A DNA stretch of 64,000 bases from Streptomyces achromogenes (GTDB taxonomy: Bacteria > Actinomycetota > Actinomycetes > Streptomycetales > Streptomycetaceae): assembly GCF_030816715.1 (NCBI RefSeq), contig NZ_JAUSYH010000001.1:6200001-6264000 (forward strand), given 5' to 3'. The notes under the pieces are model-generated. The model was not told where the DNA came from. It made no database searches and saw nothing but the letters and a program-made list of their open reading frames with translations. The translations under genes and the position numbers were made by a program. How positions within the stretch are numbered: the first letter of the stretch is position 1; every line of letters starts with the position of its first letter. This document shows, piece by piece, positions 41,066 through 50,464 of the stretch.

Positions 41066-42484
41066 ATGGCCCCAGGCGCCATGAACCGGTGGATCACTTC
41101 TCTTTCCGAAGCGCAGCCCGTCCCGTACTGGCTGGAAGACCCGGGCAGGCCCCGCCCCGAGCCGGCGCTCACCGGCCCCGAGACCTGCGATCTGCTGGTC
41201 GTCGGGGGCGGCTACAGCGGACTGTGGACCGCGCTCGTCGCCAAGGAGCGCGACCCGCAGCGGGACGTGGTGCTGCTGGAAGGCCGCGAGGTGGGCTGGG
41301 CCGCCTCCGGCCGCAACGGAGGCTTCTGCGCGGCCTCCCTCACCCACGGGCTGCCCAACGGGCTGGCCCGCTGGCCGGACGAGATCCACCGGCTCGAGGA
41401 GCTGGGGATGCGCAACCTCGACGGGATCGAGGCGGCGATCGCCCGGCACGGGATCGACTGCGACTTCGAGCGCACCGGCGAGATCGACGTCGCCACCGAG
41501 GAGTACCAGGCGCGGGAACTGCGCGACTGGTACGAGGAGCTCGAGAGCAGGGGCCTCGCCGACGGCATCGAGTTCCTCGACGCGGACGCGGTGCGCGAGC
41601 AGGTCGCCTCGCCCACCTTCCGGGCGGGTTTGCACGACCGCCGGGGCGTGGCCATGCTCCACCCAGCCAAGCTCGTCTGGGGCCTGAAGCGGGCGTGCGT
41701 CCGCCTCGGGGTGCGGGTGTACGAGCACACGCCCGCGCTGGACCTGAAGCCGTACGGCGCGGGGACGGCCGTCCGCACGCCGTACGGGCAGGTCCGCGCC
41801 CGGCAGGTGGCCCTGGGCACCAACATCTTCCCGAACCTGGTCAAGCGCGTACGGGCGTACACCGTCCCGGTCTACGACTACGCGCTGATGACCGAACCGC
41901 TGACCGCGGCACAGCTCGACTCGGTCGGCTGGAAGAACCGGCAGGGACTCGGGGACAGCGCCAACCAGTTCCACTACTTCCGGCTGTCCGCCGACAACCG
42001 GATCCTGTGGGGCGGGTACGACGCCGTCTACCCCTACGGGGGCCGGGTGCGCGCGGAGTACGACGACCGGCCGGAGACCTACGCGAAGCTCGCCGGACAC
42101 TTCTTCACCTGCTTCCCGCAGCTGGAGGGCGTCCGCTTCACGCACGCGTGGGGCGGGGCGATCGACACCTGCTCGCGCTTCTCGGCGTTCTTCGGCACCG
42201 CGCACCAGGGGAAGGTCGCCTATGCGGCCGGGTACACCGGCCTGGGCGTCGGGGCGACCCGCTTCGGCGCCGAGGTGATGCTCGACCTGCTGGCGGGGGA
42301 GAGCACCGAGCGGACCCGGCTGGAGATGGTCCGCAAGAAGCCGCTGCCCTTCCCGCCCGAGCCCTTCGCCTGGACCGGCATCGCCCTCACCAAGTGGTCG
42401 CTGGCCCGCGCCGACGCGCACGGCGGCCGGCGCAACCTGTGGCTGAAGACCATGGACCGGCTGGGGCTCGGTTTCGACAGCTGA
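41066..42484 (+). CDS. FAD-dependent amine oxidase/oxidoreductase (PuuB/DAO family)
   Basis: 472 residues. The FAD dinucleotide-binding motif is DLLVVGGGYSGLWTALVAKE (about 42-61) with Glu at the ribose end (LLEGREVG), followed by SGRNGGFC typical of PuuB-like oxidases; the C-terminal GYTGLGVGATRFGA is the second FAD-contact region. Family members oxidise gamma-glutamylputrescine, glycine betaine-like or other secondary amines. Placed directly after the polyamine importer, it probably oxidises imported (possibly gamma-glutamylated) polyamines to aldehydes for the dehydrogenase at the head of the block. ATG 41066 is preferred; ATG 41081 would lose five residues. Confidence 0.88.
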   Translation: MAPGAMNRWITSLSEAQPVPYWLEDPGRPRPEPALTGPETCDLLVVGGGYSGLWTALVAKERDPQRDVVLLEGREVGWAASGRNGGFCAASLTHGLPNGLARWPDEIHRLEELGMRNLDGIEAAIARHGIDCDFERTGEIDVATEEYQARELRDWYEELESRGLADGIEFLDADAVREQVASPTFRAGLHDRRGVAMLHPAKLVWGLKRACVRLGVRVYEHTPALDLKPYGAGTAVRTPYGQVRARQVALGTNIFPNLVKRVRAYTVPVYDYALMTEPLTAAQLDSVGWKNRQGLGDSANQFHYFRLSADNRILWGGYDAVYPYGGRVRAEYDDRPETYAKLAGHFFTCFPQLEGVRFTHAWGGAIDTCSRFSAFFGTAHQGKVAYAAGYTGLGVGATRFGAEVMLDLLAGESTERTRLEMVRKKPLPFPPEPFAWTGIALTKWSLARADAHGGRRNLWLKTMDRLGLGFDS

Positions 42485-42647
42485 GCCGGCAGGGCGCGAC
42501 CCAACGGAGCCCGGCCGCCGAGTGCGGCCCGCGGAGTGTGACCCGGTTCACCCGTACGGGTGGTCCGAACCCGCGTAATGCCCGCCGCCGACCTCCCTCT
42601 CCCTCATGGACGCGCCCGCGTCCGACGAGCGAGAGGGAGGTCCTCAC

Positions 42648-43100
42648 ATGGCTGGGGCGAAGACGGCGGTCGACTGGCTGGCATCCGTCGCACCGGATCC
42701 CGAGGCATGCCGCTGGGAGTGGGAGCGCAACCCGCTCGGGGTGGCGCTGCTGCCCGCCGGCCGGGCCTGGGACGTGCTCATCCTGCCGGGCACGCTCGGC
42801 TATCCCACCCTCGACGTGCTCACCCGGATCCTCGACCGGCCGGGCCCGGTGCTCGTCGACCTCGGCGACGACCGCATGGGGTTCTTCGTGGCGCCGGGGA
42901 CGGCGGCGCGCTGGCTCGGCACCGGCATCCGCACCGCGGGGGCGGGCACCTGGATCGTCGTGCCCCATCCGGGCCGCTCGGCCAGGGGAGTCCGCTGGCT
43001 GGTGACGCCGGACGGCTCCGGCACGCTGACCGACGCGGCGCTCCTCGAACTGGCGATGCACGAGGCGGCGGCGGGTCTGGCCGTCGGAAAGGAGGGCTGA
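42648..43100 (+). CDS. Uncharacterised 150-residue protein (primase/polymerase-N-like)
   Basis: 150 residues, soluble, no signal. Sequence shows WEWERNPLGVALLPAGRAWDVLILPG, then VLVDLGDDRMGFFVAPGTA and GAGTWIVVPHPGRSARGVRWLVTPDG. This resembles short Streptomyces proteins related to the N-terminal part of bifunctional DNA primase/polymerase domains, but the acidic catalytic pattern is not evident and the relationship is weak. ATG 42648 has GAGAGGGAGG upstream; a start at 42606 is less supported. It lies between the polyamine oxidase and the PucR gene, with no obvious functional link. Confidence 0.7.
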   Translation: MAGAKTAVDWLASVAPDPEACRWEWERNPLGVALLPAGRAWDVLILPGTLGYPTLDVLTRILDRPGPVLVDLGDDRMGFFVAPGTAARWLGTGIRTAGAGTWIVVPHPGRSARGVRWLVTPDGSGTLTDAALLELAMHEAAAGLAVGKEG

Positions 43101-43281
43101 CCGACCGGCCACCCCACGACCCGCCCCCGCCGGGCCTCCCGGTCGCCGAGCCTCCGCGTCCCCCGACCCGGAGGCGCGTCGGCCGTTCCCACGCCGGCCG
43201 CCCGCGCGGCCGGTACGGCGCCGATACGGCCGCGTGCTTCCGTGGCCTGCCTCTGGTCTCTGGTCTCTGGTCTGGTCGCTT

Positions 43282-44970
43282 TCAGTCCGTCGACGTCGTC
43301 TTCAGGGCCAGCCACAGCTCCATGCGGACGTCCGGGTCGTCCAGGGAGCGGCCGAGGATCTCCTCCACCCGGCGCATGCGGTAGCGCAGGGTGTGGCGGT
43401 GCACGCCCAGATCGGCCGCCGCCGCGTCCCACTGGCCGTGGCGGGAGAGCCAGGCCCGCAGGGAGGCCACCAGATCGCCGCGGCCGGTCGCGTCGTGCTC
43501 GTGCAGGGCGCGCAGCAGGCTGTCCGCGAACGCCTTCACCGCGTCGTCCGCGAGCAGTGGCAGCACCGATCCCGCCGCCAGCCGCTCGTGCTCCACGAAC
43601 ACCCGGCCCCGGCGCCGCGCCACGGACAACGCCTGCACCGACTGCTTGTAGGCGGCCGCCGCCGCGATCGGGCCGGCCGGCGCGGAAAGGCCCACCACCA
43701 GTTCGTCCCCCGGGTCGGCCTCGGCCGTGCCGCCCCCGTTCGCCCGGGAGGCCTCCAGCGCCGTCGCGTACCGGGCGCACGCCGACACGGCCGCGCCGCC
43801 GTCCGTGACCAGTGCCACCAGCCGTTCGCCCTCGGGCACCACCAGCACCGCCTCACCGGCCCGGGCGGCCGCCGACTCGAGGGCCTCGACGAGACCGCCG
43901 AAGGGGTCGCCGGCCGTGTCGGACGCGGCCGGAGGCCGGGCCGTGAGCGGACCGTGCCCGTGCCCCTCCGGGTGCGCCCGCGCGCCGGCCGCCGCCGGCA
44001 CGGACTCGGCGACGATCACCCGGAAGGGCACGTCGAGCAGATCGCCGTACAGGTGCCCGGCGACGGCCCGCGCGTGGTCCGGTTCGCCCGCCAGCAGCAT
44101 CCGCAGCACCGCCGCGCCGATCCGCTGCTGCGCCGCGTACAGCGAGCGCGAGCGTTCCGTGGTGAGGGTGAGCAGCGCGATGGCCGAGTGGACGGCGTAC
44201 CGCTCGGCGGTGCCCGGAGCCGCGGCGGTGCCGACGGCGAGCGCCGCGCGAGGACGCCGCCCGGTGCCCAGCGAGTGCAGTTCGACGCGGTCGTCGTGGC
44301 GGTCCTCGGACGCGGCGTGCTCCGGCCCGCCGCCGCTCCCGACCACCGCCGAGGCCGGGGCCGGCCGCTCCCGCAGCCGCTCCACCTCCGCGGTGAGCCG
44401 GGCGGCCCGCCGGGCGGCCCACTCGGGGGCGGCCGCCACCACGGCGCCCGACGCGTCGTACAGCGCCGCCCACCCGTCGACCTGGGCGGCGAGCGCGCGC
44501 AGCAGCCCTTCGGCGCCGTCCGTGAGGGCCTGCCTCGTCAGCTCGCGCTGAGCCGCGAACCCGGCGGTCACCGCCCGGTACTGGTCGGCCGCGATCGCCG
44601 CCGACACGGCCTTGCTGATCGCGAGGAAGGGCGTGCGGCGCGGCACCTCCAGCAGGGGCAGGTTCTCCTCCTCCGCCGCGTCCACCAGCGCCCGCGGGAT
44701 CTCGTCGTAGTTGACGCCGACGGCGAAGCCGAGCCCGACCACGCCGGCCTTCGACAGCCGCCGCACATAGCGCCGCATGGCCTCCGGGTCCTCCGCGTCC
44801 AGCTTGAGCGCGGTGATCAGCAGCAGCTCCCCGCCCTCCATGTACGGCACGGGGTCCGCGAGCTCGCTGACGTGCGCCCAGCGCACCGGCACGTCCAGAC
44901 GGTCCTCGCCCGCCCGCACGGTGAGCTTCAGCGCGGAATGGTGGACGAGCGACGCGAGGGTGGGAGCCAT
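43282..44970 (-). CDS. PucR-family transcriptional regulator
   Basis: 562 residues. N-terminal PucR domain (about 1-125, LTVRAGEDRLDVPVRWAHVSEL), a central GGDEF-like/CdaR region, and a C-terminal helix-turn-helix in DLGVHRHTLRYRMRRVEEIL. ATG 44970 is chosen because the conserved domain begins there; the frame upstream is Arg-rich and repetitive. PucR-type activators control purine, proline and GABA catabolism in other bacteria. Location between the polyamine oxidase and gabT makes regulation of polyamine/GABA genes the most likely role. Confidence 0.88.
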   Translation of the reverse strand: MAPTLASLVHHSALKLTVRAGEDRLDVPVRWAHVSELADPVPYMEGGELLLITALKLDAEDPEAMRRYVRRLSKAGVVGLGFAVGVNYDEIPRALVDAAEEENLPLLEVPRRTPFLAISKAVSAAIAADQYRAVTAGFAAQRELTRQALTDGAEGLLRALAAQVDGWAALYDASGAVVAAAPEWAARRAARLTAEVERLRERPAPASAVVGSGGGPEHAASEDRHDDRVELHSLGTGRRPRAALAVGTAAAPGTAERYAVHSAIALLTLTTERSRSLYAAQQRIGAAVLRMLLAGEPDHARAVAGHLYGDLLDVPFRVIVAESVPAAAGARAHPEGHGHGPLTARPPAASDTAGDPFGGLVEALESAAARAGEAVLVVPEGERLVALVTDGGAAVSACARYATALEASRANGGGTAEADPGDELVVGLSAPAGPIAAAAAYKQSVQALSVARRRGRVFVEHERLAAGSVLPLLADDAVKAFADSLLRALHEHDATGRGDLVASLRAWLSRHGQWDAAAADLGVHRHTLRYRMRRVEEILGRSLDDPDVRMELWLALKTTSTD

Positions 44971-45199
44971 GGGGCCTTCAGGTCGGGGGAGGGAGCGGAG
45001 CGATCCGGGTGCGGACGAGCGGGGGCGGGCTGCTCCCGACGCCTGCTTGCTGAGGCCTGCTCTGCCGAGGCCTGCTCTTCTGGTGCGTGATCTGCGGCGC
45101 GTGATCCTGCGGCGCGTGGTCCGCCGCGTGATCCTTTGGCCGCTTCGTACGAACGGCCAGTCTCGATTCTGCCTCACCGTACGGTCCCGGGCCGCCGTT
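44971..45199. other. Intergenic stretch with short direct repeats
   Basis: About 230 bp upstream of the PucR gene and downstream of the ATPase stop. It contains GAGGCCTGCTCT twice (near 45048-45075) and GCGGCGCGTG(A/G)TC two to three times with a related CCGCGTGATCC (near 45089-45133). These may bind PucR or be slippage products. No gene is supported. Confidence 0.4.
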
Positions 45200-47602
45200 T
45201 CAGCCCCGCAGGTCCAGCAGCAGCGGCGGCGCGTGCTGGCCGTCCGTGCTCGTCAGGGACAGCACCGCGTGACCGGGCGGGATCTCGTGCGCCAGCTGGG
45301 ACGCCGACCACCGCTCCCGCTCCACCTGCCGCACGGTCACCGCGTCGGTGGTCACCGCCCTGCCGGTCACCAGCTTGCGCAGCGCGTGGATGGCGCGGGT
45401 CATCGGCTGGTCGGCGAAGACGGTGTGCTTGGCGACCTCCGTGGTCTCCACCCACTCGGTGCCCCAGGTCTGCGCGAACCGGCTGCCGTCCCATGTGGTG
45501 ATGCCGGAGAACGCCATCCGGCAGCCGACCGCCCCGTACAGCGGCCCGTGCAGCGCCTCGGGCACGTCGACGACGCTGCGCAGGGCGAGCACCACGCCCG
45601 CGTTCTGCGAGCGCAGCCGTTGCAGCCGGCGCACCGAACCCTCGGTGACGGTCCCCGTGGCGTCGTCGAGGACGAGGCAGGCGAAGTGGTCGCGCCGCTC
45701 CCGCGCGACCGTCTGGAACTGGGCGAGGACCAGCCGGGTGATCAGCCGGCCCGCCTCCTCGTGTCCCCGCTCGGGCAGGTCGACCCGGACCCGCAGCGGA
45801 TGATGGGCGACGGCGCGCAGCGAGAACGCCCGGTGCGCGCCGCTCCCGCCGCCGAAGAACTCCGCGAACACCGGACGGTTCAGCAGCGCCAGCCGGTCGG
45901 CGAGGGCACGGCCCGCGTCGCCCGGGACCCCCGTCTGGCGGACGCGGGCCTCCAGCTCACGGCGCATCACCTCGTCGCCGGCCACCGCCTCCCGCAGCGC
46001 GGACACCGCCCGCGGCTCGCCCTCCAGCAGTTCGAGCAGCTCGGGCAAGGCGGGGAAGCGCCCGTGAGCGGCCCGGTACGGTCCGAGCAGCTGGGCGAGG
46101 GCCGTCGTCGCGCGCTGGCCGCCGACCGCGTCGAGGTCGCCGGCCAGCGCCTCGGCGAGGAGCGCGGCCGCCTCGTCCGGGTCGTCGGAGCCCGCGTACG
46201 GGTCCAGGTCGTGCACCGACGACGGGTCGCCGATCCGGACGATCACGTCGAACGCCGCGTCCGGGCCGAGCGGTCCGCCGCCCGGCGACGACACGGCGAC
46301 CACGGCGCACGTCCCGGTGAGCGCCTGCAGGGCCAGCGCCTCGGTCAGCGGTTCGAGCAGGCTGCGCGTCTTGCCCGACCCGGACGGCCCCACGGCGAGC
46401 AGCGAGGTGCCCAGCACGTCCGGGTCGAGCGCGGCGCCCGCTTCCCGGTAGACGACGGGCGTGCGCTCGCCGCCCGCCCAGCGGCCGATGCGCACCTGCC
46501 CGGCGAGCAGGTCGTGGCGCGCGGCGCGCCGGGGCAGGTCGCGGGCGCCGGAGGGGTGGGTCCAGGCGGCCCCGCCCTGCCGCAGCACGGTCTCCCGGAA
46601 GTCCCCGAGTCCGGCGGTCCACGCCCGCCGCACGCGCACGCAGTCCACGTCGTTCATCCGGCCCGCGGCGACCTCGCCGGTCAGCAGGTCGGCCGCCTCG
46701 TACTGCCCGGCGTCCCGCAGCTCGGGCCACCGGGAGCGGGGCCGCTCGGCCGAGGGCGCGGCCGGGCCGGGCCCGGCCCGGCGGGCGGCGAGCAGTTCCC
46801 TCGCGTACGGCCACCAGCCGCCGACCCGGGCGAACGGCCACACCACGAGCAGCGTGACGGCGGCGTACAGCGCGTTCGTGAACAGGGGGGAGGCGAACAG
46901 CTCGTAACCGCCGGAGACCAGCACGATGAGCGAGAACAGCGGGTCGACGACCGGCAGCGCGTCCCAGCCGACGCCGAAGGCGCCGGGGAAGACGAGGCTC
47001 AAGCCGACGAGCGCCCCGAGCAGGGCGATCAGGGCCCGCGCGGGCTGCGGCCGGCGGCCGACGAAGTGCCGCACCACGTGCGGCCAGCTGCCCAGCCGTC
47101 CCATGGCGTAGACGAGGACGGCGAAGAAGACGCCGTCGTAGACGACACGTGCCTCGGCGCCCTCCATGGTCTTCGGGGAGGCGATGGTGCCGCCCCACCA
47201 CCAGTCGTCCGGGGTGAACAGCCGCAGCAGGGTGAACTGGTAGGGCATGGCGCCCCGCCGCCACAGCGACCACAGGACCAGCGCGATCACCAGCGGCACC
47301 AGCATGCCGATGACGGTCACGGGCGCGAGCCGCTCCGGGGTCTGCGCCGTCCTCGGCGGCCGGTAGCCGTGCCGCCAGACGCCCGGCCGGGTCGTGGGAC
47401 GCGCCTCGTCGAGCCAGTCGGCGACGGCGGACGCGGCCCGCGGGGAGTGCTCGAAGGCGGGCGGGACGGCCGGCGCCCGGTCCGGCCGCGGCGGTGTGGC
47501 GGGCGGCTGTGGTGGCGTAGCGGGCGGCCGCGGCGGCCCCGCCGGGCGCGGTACAGGATTCGCCTGCGTATGCCGCGCGTCCTGCGTCCCGTCGCTGTCC
47601 AT
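45200..47602 (-). CDS. Membrane-anchored VirD4/FtsK-like ATPase
   Basis: 800 residues. A Pro-rich N-terminus (~50 residues) is followed by about five hydrophobic segments between residues ~90 and ~280 and a cytoplasmic ATPase domain. Walker A is AVGPSGSGKTRSL (about 405-417); a Walker-B-like strand is FACLVLDDATG. Overall layout resembles type IV coupling proteins and conserved Streptomyces ATP/GTP-binding membrane proteins of unknown role. No relaxase or type IV/VII secretion genes lie next to it, so it is probably a chromosomal housekeeping or secretion-associated ATPase rather than part of a mobile element. It is transcribed opposite to gabT. Confidence 0.75.
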   Translation of the reverse strand: MDSDGTQDARHTQANPVPRPAGPPRPPATPPQPPATPPRPDRAPAVPPAFEHSPRAASAVADWLDEARPTTRPGVWRHGYRPPRTAQTPERLAPVTVIGMLVPLVIALVLWSLWRRGAMPYQFTLLRLFTPDDWWWGGTIASPKTMEGAEARVVYDGVFFAVLVYAMGRLGSWPHVVRHFVGRRPQPARALIALLGALVGLSLVFPGAFGVGWDALPVVDPLFSLIVLVSGGYELFASPLFTNALYAAVTLLVVWPFARVGGWWPYARELLAARRAGPGPAAPSAERPRSRWPELRDAGQYEAADLLTGEVAAGRMNDVDCVRVRRAWTAGLGDFRETVLRQGGAAWTHPSGARDLPRRAARHDLLAGQVRIGRWAGGERTPVVYREAGAALDPDVLGTSLLAVGPSGSGKTRSLLEPLTEALALQALTGTCAVVAVSSPGGGPLGPDAAFDVIVRIGDPSSVHDLDPYAGSDDPDEAAALLAEALAGDLDAVGGQRATTALAQLLGPYRAAHGRFPALPELLELLEGEPRAVSALREAVAGDEVMRRELEARVRQTGVPGDAGRALADRLALLNRPVFAEFFGGGSGAHRAFSLRAVAHHPLRVRVDLPERGHEEAGRLITRLVLAQFQTVARERRDHFACLVLDDATGTVTEGSVRRLQRLRSQNAGVVLALRSVVDVPEALHGPLYGAVGCRMAFSGITTWDGSRFAQTWGTEWVETTEVAKHTVFADQPMTRAIHALRKLVTGRAVTTDAVTVRQVERERWSASQLAHEIPPGHAVLSLTSTDGQHAPPLLLDLRG

Positions 47603-47719
47603 CGCCCCTGCCCCCTGACCAGCCGTTCCGTCTGCCCTCAGCGAGTCAATCTAACGCGCCCGCAAGGGGAGTTCACCGCTTACGCGCCCGGGCCCGCGAC
47701 GAGTGCCGCCCCTGCGCAC

Positions 47720-47734
47720 TGTCCACGACGGACA
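47720..47734. promoter_or_regulatory. Inverted repeat upstream of gabT
   Basis: TGTCC-N5-GGACA, about 105 bp before the gabT ATG, with a possible -10 box TAGCCT at 47790-47795 and no clear -35. A candidate binding site for the PucR regulator or another factor. The rest of the 237-bp gap shows nothing else. Confidence 0.25.
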
Positions 47735-47839
47735 AGCCGCCCCGCCGACACCGCCCACATGGAGCATGCCGACCCCCCGCTCCCCGTCCTAGCCTGCGAG
47801 AAGAGAACGAAAGCGTCCGCAGAACCCCAGGAGCCCCTC

Positions 47840-49174
47840 ATGACCGCCCTTCCGCAGGAGCGCCGCGTCGTCACCGCCATTCCCGGCCCCAAGTCGCAGG
47901 AACTCCAGGCCCGCCGGACCGCCGCGGTCGCGGCCGGCGTGGGCTCGGTGCTGCCCGTGTTCACGGCGCGCGCGGGCGGCGGCATCATCGAGGACGTCGA
48001 CGGCAACCGCCTGATCGACTTCGGCTCCGGCATCGCGGTCACCTCCGTGGGCGCGTCCGCCGAGGCCGTGGTGCGCCGGGCCGCCGCACAGCTCGCCGAC
48101 TTCACCCACACCTGCTTCATGGTCACGCCCTACGAGGGCTACGTGGAGGTCGCCGAGGCGCTCGCCGAGCTGACACCGGGCGACCACGCCAAGAAGTCCG
48201 CGCTGTTCAACAGCGGCGCCGAGGCGGTCGAGAACGCCGTGAAGATCGCGCGGGCGTACACCAAGCGCCAGGCCGTCGTCGTCTTCGACCACGGCTACCA
48301 CGGGCGCACCAACCTCACCATGGCGCTGACCGCGAAGAACATGCCGTACAAGCACGGCTTCGGCCCGTTCGCGCCCGAGGTCTACCGGGTGCCGGTCGCC
48401 TACGGCTACCGCTGGCCGACCGGCGCCGAGAACGCCGGTCCCGAGGCCGCCGCCCAGGCCGTCGACCAGATCAGCAAGCAGGTCGGCGCGGAGAACGTGG
48501 CCGCCATCATCATCGAGCCGGTGCTCGGCGAGGGCGGCTTCATCGAGCCCGCCAAGGGTTTCCTGCCGGCCATCAGCAAGTTCGCGTCCGACAACGGCAT
48601 CGTCTTCGTCGCCGACGAGATCCAGTCCGGCTTCTGCCGCACCGGCCAGTGGTTCGCCTGTGAGGACGAGGGCATCGTCCCCGACCTGATCACCACCGCC
48701 AAGGGCATCGCCGGCGGTCTGCCGCTGGCCGCCGTCACCGGCCGCGCCGAGATCATGGACGCGGCGCACCCGGGCGGTCTGGGCGGCACCTACGGCGGCA
48801 ACCCGGTCGCCTGCGCGGGCGCGCTCGGCTCCATCGAGACGATGAAGGAGCTGGACCTCAACGCCCGGGCGAAGAACATCGAGACGGTCATGAAGGGCCG
48901 CCTCACCGCCATGGCCGAGAAGTTCGACGTCATCGGCGACGTCCGCGGACGCGGCGCGATGATCGCCATCGAGCTGGTCAAGGACCGCACGACGAAGGAG
49001 CCGAACGCCGAGGCGACCGCCGCGCTCGCCAAGGCCTGCCACCAGGAGGGCCTGCTGGTGCTCACCTGCGGCACCTACGGCAACGTGCTGCGCTTCCTGC
49101 CCCCGCTGGTCATCGGCGAGGACCTGCTCAACGAGGGCCTCGACATCATCGAGCAGGCGTTCGCGCGCATCTGA
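47840..49174 (+). CDS. gabT: 4-Aminobutyrate aminotransferase
   Basis: 444-residue class III aminotransferase. Landmarks: VFTARAGGGIIEDVDGNRLIDF, NSGAEAVENAVKIARAYT, the GYHGRTN segment, VFVADEIQSGFCRTG and Schiff-base Lys288 in TAKGIAGGLPL. The GGTYGGNPVACAGAL segment is typical of GabT. It moves the amino group of GABA to 2-oxoglutarate, producing succinate semialdehyde. ATG 47840 follows a CAGGAG site. The dehydrogenase for the next step is probably the one at 50465. A long leader-less gap and strong hairpins follow. Confidence 0.93.
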   Translation: MTALPQERRVVTAIPGPKSQELQARRTAAVAAGVGSVLPVFTARAGGGIIEDVDGNRLIDFGSGIAVTSVGASAEAVVRRAAAQLADFTHTCFMVTPYEGYVEVAEALAELTPGDHAKKSALFNSGAEAVENAVKIARAYTKRQAVVVFDHGYHGRTNLTMALTAKNMPYKHGFGPFAPEVYRVPVAYGYRWPTGAENAGPEAAAQAVDQISKQVGAENVAAIIIEPVLGEGGFIEPAKGFLPAISKFASDNGIVFVADEIQSGFCRTGQWFACEDEGIVPDLITTAKGIAGGLPLAAVTGRAEIMDAAHPGGLGGTYGGNPVACAGALGSIETMKELDLNARAKNIETVMKGRLTAMAEKFDVIGDVRGRGAMIAIELVKDRTTKEPNAEATAALAKACHQEGLLVLTCGTYGNVLRFLPPLVIGEDLLNEGLDIIEQAFARI

Positions 49175-49472
49175 AGCGGTCCCCGCACAGCTGATCCCCC
49201 TCGGCCGCACAGCGTGTGAAGAAGGTGTGCGAGGAGGATGGCGGGACGGCAGACGGCCTGTCGAACCGTCTTCCGCTGTCGTAGGTTCTACCCGGATGAG
49301 AGATACACCCCGCCCTCGGGAGACCGTGGGCGGATTCCAGGCCGGGGTTTCCCCAGCTTCGACCTGGTCGTGCCCTCGCGCACACAACCGGAGCTTTCGG
49401 CTTCGGATCTCCACCGATCGGACGGTCGCCCGCCCCAAACCCCCCGGGGCGGCCGGCGTCTCCGGTCCGGAC

Positions 49473-49510
49473 GGCCGCCCCGGAACAATCCCCCCTGTTC
49501 CGGGGCGGCC
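49473..49510 (+). ncRNA. Strong 15-bp hairpin in the structured gap after gabT
   Basis: The 449-bp gap 49175-49623 holds no convincing gene. Arms 49473-49487 and 49496-49510 pair perfectly over 15 bp around an 8-nt loop, and an upstream copy of CGGGGCGGCC (49445-49454) can pair with the same 5' arm, giving two mutually exclusive folds. With the terminator that follows, this looks like a structured RNA or an antiterminator/terminator switch, but no known class is recognised. Confidence 0.35.
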
Positions 49511-49540
49511 GACCTCCTTCTCCACGCGCCGACCACGCGG

Positions 49541-49571
49541 AAAGACCCCGGACGTGCTCCGGGGTCTTTTT
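49541..49571 (+). terminator. Intrinsic terminator with U-run
   Basis: Perfect 12-bp stem (49541-49552 with 49558-49569), 5-nt loop, followed by a run of five T (49567-49571). This is the most classical rho-independent terminator in the window. It ends the gabT transcript or a separate small RNA, 53 bp before the PAP2 gene. Confidence 0.85.
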
Positions 49572-49623
49572 CCGGTCGTCCTCCGCCGGACGGCCGCTCC
49601 GACAAGCTGACAAGCTGTGGACC

Positions 49624-50442
49624 ATGTCGTCCCGTCCGAGCCGCCCGCCACTCGGCCCCCCTCCCGGCCCCCTCACCGGCCCTTCCGGCCCCCTCACCGG
49701 CCGCCCTCCCGGCCGCGTCCTCGGCGGCCCCCTCCTCGGCCTGCTCTGCGGCCTGCCGGCCGTCCTCTTCGCGGTGATCACCTGGCAGGTCGCCGCCGGC
49801 GGGCCGCTGCTGCGCGTGGACGAGCGCCTCAGCCGGGCCCTCGTCCACCCCGACCGGGCCTCCGAGCTGCTGGCCGACCTGGGCGAGGTGCAGATCGCGG
49901 TGCCCGTGCTGGTGCTGGCCGCCGGGTACGCGGCCTGGCGGGGGAGAACGGCGGGCGCGGCGCGGTGGTGGGCGCCGCCGGTCGCGGCGCTCGGTCTGAT
50001 GCTGCTGGTGCCGCTGATCGTCGTCCCCCTCAAGGAGTGGACCGATCGGCCCGGAACGCCCGCCGTGCCGCCCGCCACCGGCTACTACCCCTCCGGGCAC
50101 ACGGCGACGGCGGCCGTCGCCTACGGCTCCGCGGTGCTGGTCCTGCTGCCGTGGCTGCGGACGCCGTCCGCCCGCCGGGCCGCCGCGGCCGCGAGCGCGT
50201 TCCTCGTCCTCGCCGTCTCCTTCGGGCTGGTCCGGCGCGGCTACCACTGGCCGCTGGACGTGGTGGCCAGCTGGTGCCTGTGCACGGTGCTGCTCGCGGC
50301 GCTGTGGCTCCTCCTGGAACGGGAGCGCCGCCGACCACGCCAAACCGTCGCGCCCGAGCCGCCCACCCGTACGACTCGGACAAGCGCTCCCTCGGCCTCG
50401 CGCCCCTACCGTGGACCACGAAAGCCACAGGACACCCCCTAA
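49624..50442 (+). CDS. PAP2-family membrane phosphatase
   Basis: 272 residues, about six membrane helices after a Pro/Gly-rich N-terminus with PPGPLTGPSGPLTG repeats. The three catalytic motifs are KEWTDRPG (KxxxxxxRP type), YYPSGHTATA and RRGYHWPLDV. PAP2 enzymes dephosphorylate lipid phosphates such as phosphatidate or undecaprenyl diphosphate on the outer face of the membrane. ATG 49624 is the first in-frame start after the terminator. The 3' end lies 22 bp from the aldehyde dehydrogenase start. Confidence 0.87.
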   Translation: MSSRPSRPPLGPPPGPLTGPSGPLTGRPPGRVLGGPLLGLLCGLPAVLFAVITWQVAAGGPLLRVDERLSRALVHPDRASELLADLGEVQIAVPVLVLAAGYAAWRGRTAGAARWWAPPVAALGLMLLVPLIVVPLKEWTDRPGTPAVPPATGYYPSGHTATAAVAYGSAVLVLLPWLRTPSARRAAAAASAFLVLAVSFGLVRRGYHWPLDVVASWCLCTVLLAALWLLLERERRRPRQTVAPEPPTRTTRTSAPSASRPYRGPRKPQDTP

Positions 50443-50464
50443 GCGGAAGGGCCGGGACTCGACC

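Noticed and set aside
44777..47839. A very long plus-strand open frame leading into gabT
   Set aside because: It lies opposite the PucR and ATPase genes, which carry clear domain motifs; high G+C leaves few stops. GabT begins at ATG 47840 with a ribosome site and the family's usual length.
49227..49610. A 127-codon plus-strand frame after gabT
   Set aside because: Composition lacks the high third-position G/C of local genes and it spans the hairpins and terminator.
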